Origin: Sphingomicrobium clamense
Lineage (GTDB): Bacteria > Pseudomonadota > Alphaproteobacteria > Sphingomonadales > Sphingomonadaceae
Direction of reading: 5' to 3'
Length of the DNA: 64,000 nt
NCBI RefSeq assembly: GCF_019264355.1
Contig: NZ_JAHVAH010000001.1
Span: 976,001-1,040,000 of the forward strand
The notes under the pieces are model-generated. The model saw nothing but the letters and a program-made list of their open reading frames with translations, was not told the origin of the DNA and ran no database searches. The position numbers and the translations under genes are program-made. Shown here one piece after another: positions 7,636-15,359 of this stretch (position 1 is the first letter of the stretch; each line of letters opens with the position of its first letter).

Positions 7636-8109
7636 CTACAGGTCGAAAATTTCGGATAGTTTCGCGAGGCTCGCTTTGGGGCTCGTGTGGAGGATGAACG
7701 TGCCGCCGGCTCGCTCCTCCCACGGTTCGCGTGCGCTGATCCGGTCGTCGACCAGCACGTCGCCGGGCGAACCATGTTTCCATTTGTCACGCGCCATGCA
7801 GGTGATGATCTCAAGATCAGGGAAATGCGCCTTCGCCCAGCGCCGTTTCTGTGGCGCTGCCCACTTGCCGAGCGGGAGGCCCGTCAGCAGCGTGGGCTCG
7901 AGATGGCGAACCGCGTCGACCATCTCCATCGCGCCCGGCAGCAGGTCGAGCGTCCCGTAAAAATCCGTCGAGCTGGCAATCGTTTTCCAGAAACGACCCT
8001 TGCCATAGTCATGCTCATACTCCTCGGGCGTCATGCCGGTGAGCTTGTGAAAGCCACCGTCGAAATCGGCGAGGACGCCATCGACGTCGAGGAAGAGGTT
8101 ACGGGTCAC
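7636..8109 (-). CDS. HAD-family 5'(3')-deoxyribonucleotidase-like protein
   Basis: A 157-residue haloacid-dehalogenase fold protein. The catalytic motif FLDVDGVLADFD (Asp7 and Asp9) opens the protein. LTGLPLG near residue 75 fills the motif II place, and DVLVDDRISAREPW near 118-131 gives the Mg-binding acidic pair of motif IV. Length and motifs fit the NT5C-type deoxynucleotidases that dephosphorylate (deoxy)nucleoside monophosphates. The GTG start overlaps the stop of the upstream 2H phosphoesterase-like gene in a GTGA junction, so it is the last gene of a three-gene overlapping unit with the Mpl-like ligase. Substrate is not certain. Confidence 0.75.
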   Translation of the reverse strand: MTRNLFLDVDGVLADFDGGFHKLTGMTPEEYEHDYGKGRFWKTIASSTDFYGTLDLLPGAMEMVDAVRHLEPTLLTGLPLGKWAAPQKRRWAKAHFPDLEIITCMARDKWKHGSPGDVLVDDRISAREPWEERAGGTFILHTSPKASLAKLSEIFDL

Positions 8110-8477
8110 AGATAATCGGGACGCGTGACGAGCGGGATCGGTTCCGAAAGCGCAGACCAGTCTTTCTTGGCTAGCAGGTCGTTGCTGTGCTTGGGCTGGA
8201 CGCCGCTATCGGGGTCGAGCGACCAGGTGACGTGATAGATGCTGCCGTCGGGGCGCCGGGTTTCGCCCTCGACGCTGGCGACGTAGCATTCGAGGTCGCT
8301 GCCATTGTCGACATGGCCGACCAGCGTGATCGACGCTGGCTTGGGCGGCTGAGCACCCTTCCTGTTGCCCCACAAGGTGACGTGGTGGGCGATGACGCGG
8401 TCATAGCGCGGCGGGAATCGCTCGAGCAGTGCCGAGCGCTGCTCTTCGTCGAGTATCCAGCCGACCGCGCGCGCCAT
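8106..8477 (-). CDS. 2H phosphoesterase-like protein
   Basis: A 123-residue protein with two H-x-T-hydrophobic motifs, HHVTLW near residue 31 and YHVTW near residue 81, spaced as in the 2H (LigT-like) phosphoesterase superfamily. Members open cyclic phosphodiesters on RNA ends or small nucleotides. It is short for the superfamily (usually 170-200), so it would be a minimal version. Its ATG overlaps the stop of the Mpl-like ligase by one base (TGATG), and its stop overlaps the nucleotidase start. The coupling to a nucleotidase suggests handling of a nucleotide phosphoester, which is an inference. I see the motifs but cannot confirm the fold. Confidence 0.6.
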   Translation of the reverse strand: MARAVGWILDEEQRSALLERFPPRYDRVIAHHVTLWGNRKGAQPPKPASITLVGHVDNGSDLECYVASVEGETRRPDGSIYHVTWSLDPDSGVQPKHSNDLLAKKDWSALSEPIPLVTRPDYL

Positions 8478-9856
8478 CAGCGCTGCGCCAACCTGTCGAG
8501 GATCCCCTGCGCGAAGGCGATCAGCGTATCGTCGCGCGCGCCCATGATCAGCACCATGTCGCCCGTTTTGGCATCGTCGACGATCAGCTCTGCCAGCGCG
8601 TCGCGATCCTCGCGATGCAGCGCGGGGCCGCCGAGCGCGATCACCCGGTCGGCAAGCCAGCGTCCGTCGCGCTCTTTCTCGACCGTGCCGCCCTGATAGA
8701 CCGGGTCGGGGACATAGAGCATGTCGTTGGCATCGAGATGATCGGCGAAGACCTCTGCCAGCTCGTCGCCCATCTGCTTGAGCGGGCCGTAGCCGTGCGG
8801 CTGGAACAGGACGTGGAGCGGGCGGCCGGCAGCCTTCGCGGTGCGCAGCGTCGCGGCCGCCTTGTCGGGGTTGTGGCCGAAGTCGTCGATCACCGTGATC
8901 CCGTTCGCCTCGCCGACAATTTCGTAGCGCCGCTTGAGGCCCTGAAATTCGCCGAGTGCCGCGATCGCGTCGGACAGGTCGAGGCCCGCGGCGTCAACCG
9001 CGGCGAGCGCGGCGAGTGCGTTGGACGCATTATGCTTGCCGGGCATGGGGACGGTGACGAGGTGGCTGGTGCCGTGGCGGTGGAGGGTGAAGGTCGAATA
9101 GGTCGGGTGGAGCGCCAGGTCGCGCCCCTCATAATCGTTTGTGTCGTCATCGAAGCCGAAGCGGCGCGCGCCGTCGATCGATAGCGCTGCGGCCTCCTCG
9201 TCATCGGCATTGACCAGCGCGGCGCCCGCGACATTGCCGAAGTCGGTGAAGAGGGCGCGCAGCTCGTCCATCGACTTATGGTCGAGCGTGACATTGTTGA
9301 TGACCGCGACCTGCGGGCGATAGAGCGCGATCGAGCCGTCGCTTTCATCGACCTCGGACACGAACAGGTCGGCATCGCCCGCCAGCGCGCTCGCGAAGGG
9401 CGCGTCGGGGGTCGCGAAATTCTTCATCACCGCGCCGTTCATGACGGTCGGCTTGCGGCCGCAGGCGTGGAGCATCCAGCCGATCATACCGGTGACGGTC
9501 GATTTGCCGCTGGTCCCGCCGACCGCGATCGAGCAGTCGGCGTCGTTGAGCATTTCGGCGAGTAGTTCGGGGCGGTTGAGGCGCGGAAGACCCAATTCGT
9601 TCGCGCGCGCGACGTCGGGCACGCTGTCCTCGACGGCAGCGCTGGCGACGAGCGTCATGCCCTCGGACAGTCCGCTGCCGTCCTGCGCATGGAGGTCGAT
9701 GCCCAGCCCTCGAAGATAGTCGAACTTGGCGGCGAGCCGGCCCGCATCGAGCGAACGGTCTGAACCGGAGACTTGCGCTCCGCGGGCGGCGAGAATGGCG
9801 GCGAGGGGAAGCATGCCGCTGCCCCCGATGCCGCAGAAGAAATAGTGGTTGGCCAT
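8477..9856 (-). CDS. mpl: Mur ligase family protein, probably Mpl-like (UDP-MurNAc:peptide ligase)
   Basis: A 459-residue ATP-dependent amide ligase of the MurC/Mpl type: N-terminal Rossmann part with FFCGIGGSGMLPLA, P-loop GTSGKST at 114-120, the central-domain EVDESDGS, VINNVTLDHKS and HNASNALAALA, and the C-terminal domain beginning near FQGLKRRYE. MurC proper lies in the division cluster in most bacteria. This copy sits 53 bp from a divergent LD-carboxypeptidase, which makes the tripeptide that Mpl joins to UDP-MurNAc, so a recycling role is the better reading. The open frame extends 135 codons further upstream, but ATG 9856 gives the conserved start. MurC itself remains a possible alternative. 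Confidence 0.75.
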   Translation of the reverse strand: MANHYFFCGIGGSGMLPLAAILAARGAQVSGSDRSLDAGRLAAKFDYLRGLGIDLHAQDGSGLSEGMTLVASAAVEDSVPDVARANELGLPRLNRPELLAEMLNDADCSIAVGGTSGKSTVTGMIGWMLHACGRKPTVMNGAVMKNFATPDAPFASALAGDADLFVSEVDESDGSIALYRPQVAVINNVTLDHKSMDELRALFTDFGNVAGAALVNADDEEAAALSIDGARRFGFDDDTNDYEGRDLALHPTYSTFTLHRHGTSHLVTVPMPGKHNASNALAALAAVDAAGLDLSDAIAALGEFQGLKRRYEIVGEANGITVIDDFGHNPDKAAATLRTAKAAGRPLHVLFQPHGYGPLKQMGDELAEVFADHLDANDMLYVPDPVYQGGTVEKERDGRWLADRVIALGGPALHREDRDALAELIVDDAKTGDMVLIMGARDDTLIAFAQGILDRLAQR

Positions 9857-9909
9857 CGCGTCGAGGCTATGCGAGAAATGCTTCGCCAGCGCAATTGGGG
9901 AGGGGCAGG

Positions 9910-10716
9910 ATGAAGATTGCAGTCGTCGCACCGAGCTGTCCGCTCGACCCGAAAGCGGTCGAAATCGCCGAGGCGCGCGCGGCAGCGATGGGCGCCGAAC
10001 TGGCGATCCACCCGCAATGCTTTCTGGAGGCCGGGCATTTCGCGGGCAGCGACGAACAGCGGTTGGCGGCGCTGACCGAGGTGATGAACGACGAGAGTGT
10101 CGAGGCCGTCTGGTTCGCGCGGGGCGGTTACGGCTCCAACCGCATCGCGGCAGCCGCGGCGCGCGCCGTGTCGCCCGCAGCGAAGGCCAAGACCTATATG
10201 GGATATTCGGACGCGGGCTTCCTGCTGGCGGCGTTCCACAAGGCCGGGCTCGATGTCGCACACGGACCGATGGTGCAGGACGGGCTGCGTGAGGGTGGCG
10301 AGGCCGCGCTCGACCGTGCGCTTGGCTGGCTGGTCAAGCGATCGGAAGAGGCGTTGGAGCCGGGGCTGAAGTACGACCTGCCGGCGTTCGCATTCAATCT
10401 CGCCGTGCTCTCCAACCTGGTCGGCACCGAGATCGAGCCCGATTTTACGGGACGCGAATTGCTGATCGAGGAAGTCAGCGAATATGAATATGCCATCGAC
10501 CGGCAGATGTATCACGTCACCGGTCAGGCGAGTGTGCGCGGAGCCGCGCAGATCCGCATGGGACGCATGAGCGACATTCTCGAGAATGATCGCCCGTTCG
10601 GGAACGACCCCGACGCGATCGTGCGGCACTGGTGCGAAGTGTCGGGGATCCGACACGGCGGCAGCGCCGACATCGGCCACGACTCGGCCAATCGGGTGGT
10701 GCCCTTCACGCGCTGA
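9910..10716 (+). CDS. ldcA: LD-carboxypeptidase (peptidase S66)
   Basis: A 268-residue cytoplasmic serine peptidase that removes the terminal D-Ala from murein tetrapeptides during cell-wall recycling. The nucleophile Ser100 lies in MGYSDAG, the substrate-pocket segment FARGGYGSNR is at 69-78, LLIEEVSEYEY supplies the catalytic Glu, and His257 is in GHDSANRVVPF at the C-terminus. The ATG at 9910 follows GAGGGGCAGG. It is divergent from the Mpl-like ligase, which would use its product, so the pair makes a short recycling module. N-terminal and C-terminal S66 domains are both complete. Confidence 0.92.
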   Translation: MKIAVVAPSCPLDPKAVEIAEARAAAMGAELAIHPQCFLEAGHFAGSDEQRLAALTEVMNDESVEAVWFARGGYGSNRIAAAAARAVSPAAKAKTYMGYSDAGFLLAAFHKAGLDVAHGPMVQDGLREGGEAALDRALGWLVKRSEEALEPGLKYDLPAFAFNLAVLSNLVGTEIEPDFTGRELLIEEVSEYEYAIDRQMYHVTGQASVRGAAQIRMGRMSDILENDRPFGNDPDAIVRHWCEVSGIRHGGSADIGHDSANRVVPFTR

Positions 10717-10861
10717 CGAGGCCGAATTTCCCTCTCTGTGCCCCCTTAGAGCGCTCTGAGAGGCTCATTTGACCGTAATTAACCAATTTTCCCTCTGAAA
10801 TGCCCTTGCGCCCCCTCTCGAAAGGTGCCTACCTAGGGTCACCAAATACAGGAGGGAATAA

Positions 10862-11128
10862 ATGGCAAAAGGTACTGGTCGGAAAGCAGGGGGCGGCTTG
10901 GCTCGCCCGGTGACTCCTTCGCCCGAACTGGCGGCGATCGTGGGTCCCAACCCGCTTCCGCGCAGCGAAGTCGTTTCGAAAGTCTGGGATCACATCAAGG
11001 CAAACAACCTTCAGAACCCCCAGAACAAGCGCGAGATCATCGCCGACGACAAGCTGCGTCCCGTCTTCGGGACCGACCGTTGCACGATGTTCGAGATGAA
11101 CAAGCATCTCTCGAAGCATCTCAGCTAG
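10862..11128 (+). CDS. Stand-alone SWIB/MDM2 domain protein
   Basis: An 88-residue protein made almost wholly of a SWIB domain: PLPRSEVVSKVWDHIKANN, NPQNKREIIADDKLRPVFG and FEMNKHLSKHL. The domain is best known from eukaryotic chromatin remodellers and MDM2, but short SWIB proteins occur in Chlamydia and Alphaproteobacteria, where one has been proposed to act with DNA topology. A basic Gly-rich N-terminal arm (AKGTGRKAGGG) could contact nucleic acid. A strong ribosome site (AGGAGGG) and a strong terminator suggest high expression. Function in bacteria is not settled. Confidence 0.9.
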   Translation: MAKGTGRKAGGGLARPVTPSPELAAIVGPNPLPRSEVVSKVWDHIKANNLQNPQNKREIIADDKLRPVFGTDRCTMFEMNKHLSKHLS

Positions 11129-11151
11129 TCGAGTTGGCCTTCGGGCCTGAG

Positions 11152-11187
11152 GAGGGGCGTAGCCGCGAGGCTGCGCCCCTCTTCTTT
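11152..11187 (+). terminator. Terminator after the SWIB gene
   Basis: A 13-bp stem pairs 11152-11164 with 11169-11181 around a GCGA loop, with one G-U pair, followed by TTCTTTT. It ends the SWIB transcript and separates it from the convergent extensin-like gene. Confidence 0.85.
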
Positions 11188-11200
11188 TGTGCCACGCCCG

Positions 11201-11935
11201 CTAGCGGCACATCGACCAGCCCGCGGGCCGACCGCGTGCCATGTCGAGGTGGAGATGGTCGGCGTGCGCCTCGTTATAATCGGGCGAGAGCGTGGTCCTG
11301 AACAAGTTGCACGCGCCGTCGCGCACATCGCGCAGGAAGGCGCTGCGTTCGGGCGCTCCGTCCCAGTCGTCGAGTACCGCAATGCGCGTCCCGTCTTCGA
11401 GGCGGAAAGCGGCGATGTCGACCGCATTGGCGGTGGCATGCTCGCTCCACGGGCCGTCGGCGCGACCGTAAAGGCGGCGGCAACTGTACGAGCCGAATGT
11501 CTCGATTGCGACGACCTCGCTGTCGAAGTGGGCCTCGGCGGCGGGCTGGACGGTCTCGCGCTCCCATAGCGACAGGGCGGCGGCAACACTGCACGAGGTG
11601 GTGAGGTCGCCATAGTCGGGGCGTCCGTAGGCGCCCAGCTTTACGCCATCGACGTAGCCGCACTGGGCCTCGGAGGCTGTGCGCACGATGCCGGTGGCGT
11701 CACCCAGACCCAGTTCGCCGAGCAGGGCGGCGCATCGCGCAGGGGCGAGGGCGGCCAGCTTGTCGTCGGTATAAGGGCCGACCGGGTCGGTGAGCGAAAG
11801 TTCGGTCCACGGAAAAAGCTCGGGATACGCGGCCTCGTATTCCTTGTATTTGAGCCAGCCATACCAGCCGAGGACGGCGATGAGCGCGAGGAACAGCAGG
11901 CGGCGGAGCGAGCGGGTCGCGGTCCGTTCAGGCAC
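11201..11935 (-). CDS. Extensin-like C-terminal domain protein
   Basis: A 244-residue protein with an N-terminal membrane anchor (LLFLALIAVLGWYGW, about 13-27) and a periplasmic extensin-like domain: ARCAALLGEL, a central SCSVAAALSLWE, GSYSCRRLYG, SEHATANAVDIAAF and the ending EAHADHLHLD. The His/Asp pattern is that of zinc-dependent peptidases of the M15 type, so murein cleavage is a reasonable guess for this family, but no activity is established. Its start overlaps the stop of the NUDIX gene by eight bases, indicating co-transcription from the right. Confidence 0.82.
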   Translation of the reverse strand: MPERTATRSLRRLLFLALIAVLGWYGWLKYKEYEAAYPELFPWTELSLTDPVGPYTDDKLAALAPARCAALLGELGLGDATGIVRTASEAQCGYVDGVKLGAYGRPDYGDLTTSCSVAAALSLWERETVQPAAEAHFDSEVVAIETFGSYSCRRLYGRADGPWSEHATANAVDIAAFRLEDGTRIAVLDDWDGAPERSAFLRDVRDGACNLFRTTLSPDYNEAHADHLHLDMARGRPAGWSMCR

Positions 11936-12566
11936 GAACGGCGCTGTCGAGCGGCTCGCTGGTCACCGGATAGCCGCGGCCCTCGGGGATGCAGACGCGC
12001 TTCTGCCCGTCGCGATCCTCCACCCAGGGGACGATGCGGTCGAGCGACTGCGCGCGCGCGTCGACGATCGCCTCGTCGATGGAGGCAAAGCGGGCGAGCC
12101 GTTCGAGATTGCGTTTGGTCGGGAAGATGGCGCCGGCCTTGCCGGCGGCGATGGCGTCGAGCATGGCCTGCGCGCTGGTCCAGCGTGCTTCGACGATCTC
12201 GCCTTCCTGCAAGGTGAGCGGGGCATCGGGCAGCGGCGCACGGGCGAGGAAAAACCAGGTGTCGAACCGACGCGCGAGCTTCATCTTGGGCGCCCAGCGC
12301 GCGAAGGGGACGAGGGTGGCGGGGTCGATGTCGAGATCGACTTCTTCGCGGGTCTCACGAACCGCGGCGATCCGCGCGGCATCGAGATCGTCCGCAGCGC
12401 CCTCATGGTCGGCGGCATCGACGCGGCCGCCCGGCCAGACCCAGGCATTGGCGGCAAAGGCCATCTTGCCGTGGCGACGGACCATCAGATATTCGGGCGC
12501 GCCGCCTGCGTCAGGCTCGCGCGCGAGGATGAGGGTCGCGGCGGGGATATAATCGTCGTCGCTCAC
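11928..12566 (-). CDS. NUDIX hydrolase (NUDT7/NUDT19-like)
   Basis: A protein of 212 residues from the GTG at 12566, or 228 if the in-frame start at 12614 is used. The Nudix box is divergent: WVWPGGRVD precedes an insertion of about 13 residues, then ARIAAVRETREEVDLDI, where Gly of the canonical REUXEEXGU is Asp. This layout with an insert is typical of NUDT7/NUDT19-type coenzyme A or nucleoside-diphosphate hydrolases. GTG 12566 was preferred because GAGAGGG lies just upstream and because the longer form would overlap the preceding gene by 32 bases. Substrate cannot be read from sequence. Confidence 0.8.
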   Translation of the reverse strand: MSDDDYIPAATLILAREPDAGGAPEYLMVRRHGKMAFAANAWVWPGGRVDAADHEGAADDLDAARIAAVRETREEVDLDIDPATLVPFARWAPKMKLARRFDTWFFLARAPLPDAPLTLQEGEIVEARWTSAQAMLDAIAAGKAGAIFPTKRNLERLARFASIDEAIVDARAQSLDRIVPWVEDRDGQKRVCIPEGRGYPVTSEPLDSAVRA

Positions 12567-12582
12567 GACCCTCTCGTTCGCC

Positions 12583-12849
12583 TTAGAGACCCGGGATTTC
12601 CTCGGTCTCGGCATTGTCGCGCGTCACGTCGGTCGTATCGATCGCGGGCGCGGCAGGCGCGGCTTCTTCCTCGATCGCCTCTTCCTGCGCCTCTAGCGCT
12701 TCCATCTCGGCGTCGCTCGCAACTTCCTCGAGGCTGGGCGCATTGGCGTCATATTCGTCGATGGCGGCGTCTTCGGCAGCCTCTTCGGAGCTGCCGCAGG
12801 CGGCGAGGGTGAGTGCGAAAGCGGAGGCAATGGCAAATGTGCGGATCAC
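12583..12849 (-). CDS. Small acidic lipoprotein
   Basis: An 88-residue predicted lipoprotein. The GTG start at 12849 opens a signal peptide (IRTFAIASAFALTLAAC) with lipobox LAAC; the mature part is almost entirely Glu, Asp and Ala and should be disordered. The frame is open 15 codons upstream, but that extension would bury the signal peptide. The ribosome site AAGGG lies about 10 bases upstream. No family recognised. It is followed 16 bases later by the NUDIX gene on the same strand. Confidence 0.65.
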   Translation of the reverse strand: MIRTFAIASAFALTLAACGSSEEAAEDAAIDEYDANAPSLEEVASDAEMEALEAQEEAIEEEAAPAAPAIDTTDVTRDNAETEEIPGL

Positions 12850-12892
12850 TTGGCTGTACCCTTCATGGAGTGGATGTGTCTTTTCCAAACGC

Positions 12893-12922
12893 AAAAAAGG
12901 CCGGGACGGGCCCGACCTTTTT
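12893..12922 (-). terminator. Terminator (works in either direction by shape)
   Basis: AAAAAAGG at 12893 pairs with CCTTTTT ending at 12922, enclosing CGGG/CCCG, so the hairpin has A- and T-runs on its two flanks. It lies downstream of the leftward lipoprotein gene starting at 13235 and upstream of the one starting at 12849. Confidence 0.75.
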
Positions 12923-12971
12923 CACTTTGGCTATGCAGGCCGGACTTTCCAACCCGCAAAGATCAAATCTG

Positions 12972-13235
12972 TTATTCGACGATCGGATCAGCGTCGTCGA
13001 CCTGATCTTCCATTTCGTCGCCCATTTCTTCGACTTCGTCGGCTTTTTCATCGAGCCGTTCAGCCGTGGCTTCGTCGCCAAGTTCTTCAGCAGCTTCGGC
13101 CTGGCCTTCAAGGGCTTCGGCCTCTGCGTCGTACTGATCTTCGACTTCGTCGGCTAGCGCGTCGTCACCTTCGCCGCCACAAGCCGCGAGGGCGAGAGCG
13201 GTCGCACCGGCGATAGCAAAACTGATCTTCTTCAT
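12972..13235 (-). CDS. Small acidic coiled-coil lipoprotein
   Basis: An 87-residue predicted lipoprotein: MKKISFAIAGATALALAAC with lipobox LAAC (Cys19), then a highly acidic mature part with heptad-like repeats of Ala, Glu and Leu (AEALEGQAEAAEELGDEA). ATG 13235 follows AAGGGGA. The pattern recalls short envelope-tethering lipoproteins, but there is no C-terminal Lys, so a Braun lipoprotein is excluded. It is divergent from ssrA and followed by its own terminator. Confidence 0.7.
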   Translation of the reverse strand: MKKISFAIAGATALALAACGGEGDDALADEVEDQYDAEAEALEGQAEAAEELGDEATAERLDEKADEVEEMGDEMEDQVDDADPIVE

Positions 13236-13293
13236 GGATAAAATCCCCTTAGATTCATTCTCTCTTGTCTGACGCACCAAAGCGCCAGACCCA

Positions 13294-13340
13294 AGAGTTG
13301 TTCCCAATCCTCGACGGACAGAGTTGTTCCATCGACGGAC
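13294..13340. repeat. Imperfect tandem direct repeat upstream of ssrA
   Basis: AGAGTTGTTCC followed by TCGACGGAC occurs twice, at 13294-13319 (six bases between the two blocks) and 13320-13340 (one base between). The repeat lies in the divergent promoter region between a lipoprotein gene and ssrA. Two copies in the same orientation on one DNA face-length suggest a regulator site; none is known to me. Confidence 0.5.
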
Positions 13341-13410
13341 CAATATTCATTACGAACGCGTAAAGAGCAACAGGCTTGTCTTGTATGCGCGGGGGCGAGC
13401 GACTATCTAG

Positions 13411-13766
13411 GGAAGGCCGGTTTTCCGGCTATGTCGGTAGAGTATCGCGTGGAATAGGCATTTCGGACCCGGGGGGCAGTACCCCGGCGCCTCCACCACC
13501 AGGGCGTGAGATTTGCGCGCATTGCTGATGGGGGCGAAACAGGATCGACGAGTGCAATAAAGACGCGGTTGCCGATCGGTATGGATGCCACCGCAACGGC
13601 GCATTTTGACAAGTGCCAACGATAACGAGGCGCTCGCTATTGCTGCGTAACAAGTAACCTCACGGTGAACGTTACAAAGTCATAAGCGCGGTCGGACCCC
13701 ACCGGGCAACAGAAGGGGATTCCAGCGGCACGGAGGGCGCCGGGCAACAGAAGCCCTCCACTTTTC
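13411..13766 (+). ncRNA. ssrA: Circularly permuted (two-piece) tmRNA
   Basis: tmRNA rescues stalled ribosomes and tags the unfinished protein for proteolysis. The gene is permuted as in other Alphaproteobacteria. The acceptor piece comes first, ending with CGCCTCC-A-CCA (CCA at 13496-13498). After an excised spacer of about 30 nt, the coding piece starts GGGGGCG at 13530, which pairs with CGCCTCC to make the 7-bp acceptor stem. The tag frame 13615-13650 reads ANDNEALAIAA then TAA. Two pseudoknot-like copies of CCGGGCAACAGAAG follow at 13702 and 13740. The 5' end is uncertain; a weak TTGTAT-N17-TATCTA promoter suggests about 13415. SmpB is not in the window. Confidence 0.93.
13732..13766 (+). 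terminator. 3' hairpin and T-rich end of ssrA
   Basis: GGAGGGC at 13732-13738 pairs with GCCCTCC at 13753-13759 and is followed by ACTTTTCTT. It may be both the last tmRNA helix and the terminator. Confidence 0.55.
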
Positions 13767-14198
13767 TTACAAATGTTTGGATTTGCGCGCGGCGTTCATG
13801 GCTTCCTGCCCTGCGCCGTTCAGCGCGCGCCGGATCTCGCGGGTCGCGAAGATGGGGTCGGCGTCGATAGGAAGGCCGTCGACCAGCTTGCCGACGACCG
13901 CGCTTTCGATCCGCTGACGCTCCGCGCTGTCGGCGCCGCGCAAATGGGTCATGAGCCCGGCGAAATCCTGCACGCCTGCCGCCTCGTAGAAGGTGAAGAC
14001 CGCGCTTCCCGCAAGGGCCTTGGCGGACTGTTCGACGTCGCGCAGTTCGGCATTTCGGTCGAGATCGACCAGCATCAGGCCGAGCCGCCGCGGAAGCGCC
14101 TGGTGCCACGCCTGCTCTGCAATGCGTTGCTTGGCCTTGCGGCTGGCCGAGGCGCCCGCGAAGAGCGCGACGCCTCCCATGACCAGCCAGTGCCACAT
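13767..14198 (-). CDS. Membrane-anchored hypothetical protein
   Basis: A 143-residue protein with an N-terminal hydrophobic anchor (MWHWLVMGGVALFAGA) followed by a basic stretch and a soluble helical domain with DLDRNAELRDVEQSAKAL and LPIDADPIFATREIRRAL. I do not recognise the family. The start at 14198 lies two bases after the mscL stop, so the two are probably translated together. The frame is open further upstream, but only in mscL-overlapping, non-protein-like sequence. Its stop codon abuts the end of the convergent ssrA gene. Confidence 0.65.
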   Translation of the reverse strand: MWHWLVMGGVALFAGASASRKAKQRIAEQAWHQALPRRLGLMLVDLDRNAELRDVEQSAKALAGSAVFTFYEAAGVQDFAGLMTHLRGADSAERQRIESAVVGKLVDGLPIDADPIFATREIRRALNGAGQEAMNAARKSKHL

Positions 14199-14200
14199 GG

Positions 14201-14641
14201 CTAGGGCCGCTTCTTCAGTTCGTCGCGGATTTCGGTGAGAAGCTCGACTTCGGTCGGGCCGGCGGGTGCGGCTTCCTTTTCCTTCGCGGCTTCGCGTTCC
14301 ATCACCTTCTTCGCCCAACGGACGAGCAGGAAGATGATGAAGCCAAGGATGATGAAGTTGACGATGGTGGTCAGGAACGCGCCCCAGCCGATCATTGCCA
14401 CGCCCGCTTCCTTGAGCTCGGCATAGTTGGTGGTGCTGCCTTCATAGCCCTCGGGAATGTCACCCAGGAGGATGAAATAGTTGGAGAAATCGAGCCCGCC
14501 GAAGATGTAGCCGACCAGCGGCATGATGACATCGTCGGTAAGCGCTGCGGTGATCAGCGCGAAGGCACCGGCCATAATGACCGCAACCGCGAGGTCGAGT
14601 ACGTTACCCTTGGCGATGAATTTCTTGAACTCGGCGAACAT
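14201..14641 (-). CDS. mscL: Large-conductance mechanosensitive channel MscL
   Basis: A 146-residue inner-membrane channel that opens under osmotic downshock. The N-terminal amphipathic helix and TM1 are conserved (FKKFIAKGNVLDLAVAVIMA, with the gate glycines/alanines and then DDVIMPLVG). TM2 is VNFIILGFIIFLLVRW and the cytoplasmic C-terminal helix ends in LLTEIRDELKK. ATG 14641 follows GGGGAAG. Length matches the family (about 136-150). It is followed two bases later by the membrane-anchored unknown gene. Confidence 0.95.
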   Translation of the reverse strand: MFAEFKKFIAKGNVLDLAVAVIMAGAFALITAALTDDVIMPLVGYIFGGLDFSNYFILLGDIPEGYEGSTTNYAELKEAGVAMIGWGAFLTTIVNFIILGFIIFLLVRWAKKVMEREAAKEKEAAPAGPTEVELLTEIRDELKKRP

Positions 14642-14762
14642 GTGCTTCCCCTTTTGCCGTTCGATCCCGTTGAAAACGCATCTTAACCGCGTCGTCGTGC
14701 ATTGAAAGGGGCGACGCGAATTCCTATTTCGTATGAGTAACAATCAAGGGGACTTCACGACC

Positions 14763-15359
14763 ATGACGATCAGAAAACTCTCGACGCTGGCCGCCGCGAC
14801 GATGGCGCTCTCGCTGGGCGCGTGCGGTATCAACTCGGTGCCGACGGCCGAAGAAGCGGTCAACGCCGCCTGGGGCAATGTCGAGGCCGAATATCAGCGG
14901 CGCAATGACCTGATCGGCAACCTCGTGGAAAGCGTGAAGGCCGCGGCGGGATCGGAGGAAGAGATCCTCACCCAAATCACCGAGGCGCGTGCCTCGGCGA
15001 CGTCGGCGAACCTGTCGCCCGACCAGCTCGACAATCCCGAAGCCGTGCGCGCCTATGCCGAGGCGCAGGGCCAGCTGAGCAATGCGCGCAGCCTGCTCGG
15101 CACGGTCATCATGGAGCGATATCCCGAACTGCAGTCGCAGCAGCGTTTCGCCGACCTGATGGTGCAGCTTGAAGGGACCGAGAACTCGATACTGGTCGCG
15201 CGCCGAGACTATAACGAGGCGGTGCAGGAATATAACACGACCATCCGCACCTTCCCCGACGCGATCGGCGCGAAAATCATCCACGGCGCCGAACCCAAGG
15301 TGCCCTTCGAAAGCGCACCGGGCGCCGACCAGCCGGTCACCGTCGACTTCGACGCGTAG
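14763..15359 (+). CDS. lemA: LemA family lipoprotein
   Basis: A 198-residue envelope protein. A signal peptide with lipobox LGAC (ALSLGACG) replaces the plain membrane helix of many LemA proteins. The LemA core is clear: QRRNDLIGNLVESVKAAAG, LSNARSLLGTVIMERYPEL, VARRDYNEAVQEYNTTIRTFPD and GAEPKVPFE. LemA proteins are often paired with TPM-domain (YgcG) proteins, as here, where three follow directly. Their molecular role is not settled; links to membrane-stress response are proposed in the literature. ATG 14763 follows AAGGGGA at slightly long spacing. Confidence 0.9.
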   Translation: MTIRKLSTLAAATMALSLGACGINSVPTAEEAVNAAWGNVEAEYQRRNDLIGNLVESVKAAAGSEEEILTQITEARASATSANLSPDQLDNPEAVRAYAEAQGQLSNARSLLGTVIMERYPELQSQQRFADLMVQLEGTENSILVARRDYNEAVQEYNTTIRTFPDAIGAKIIHGAEPKVPFESAPGADQPVTVDFDA

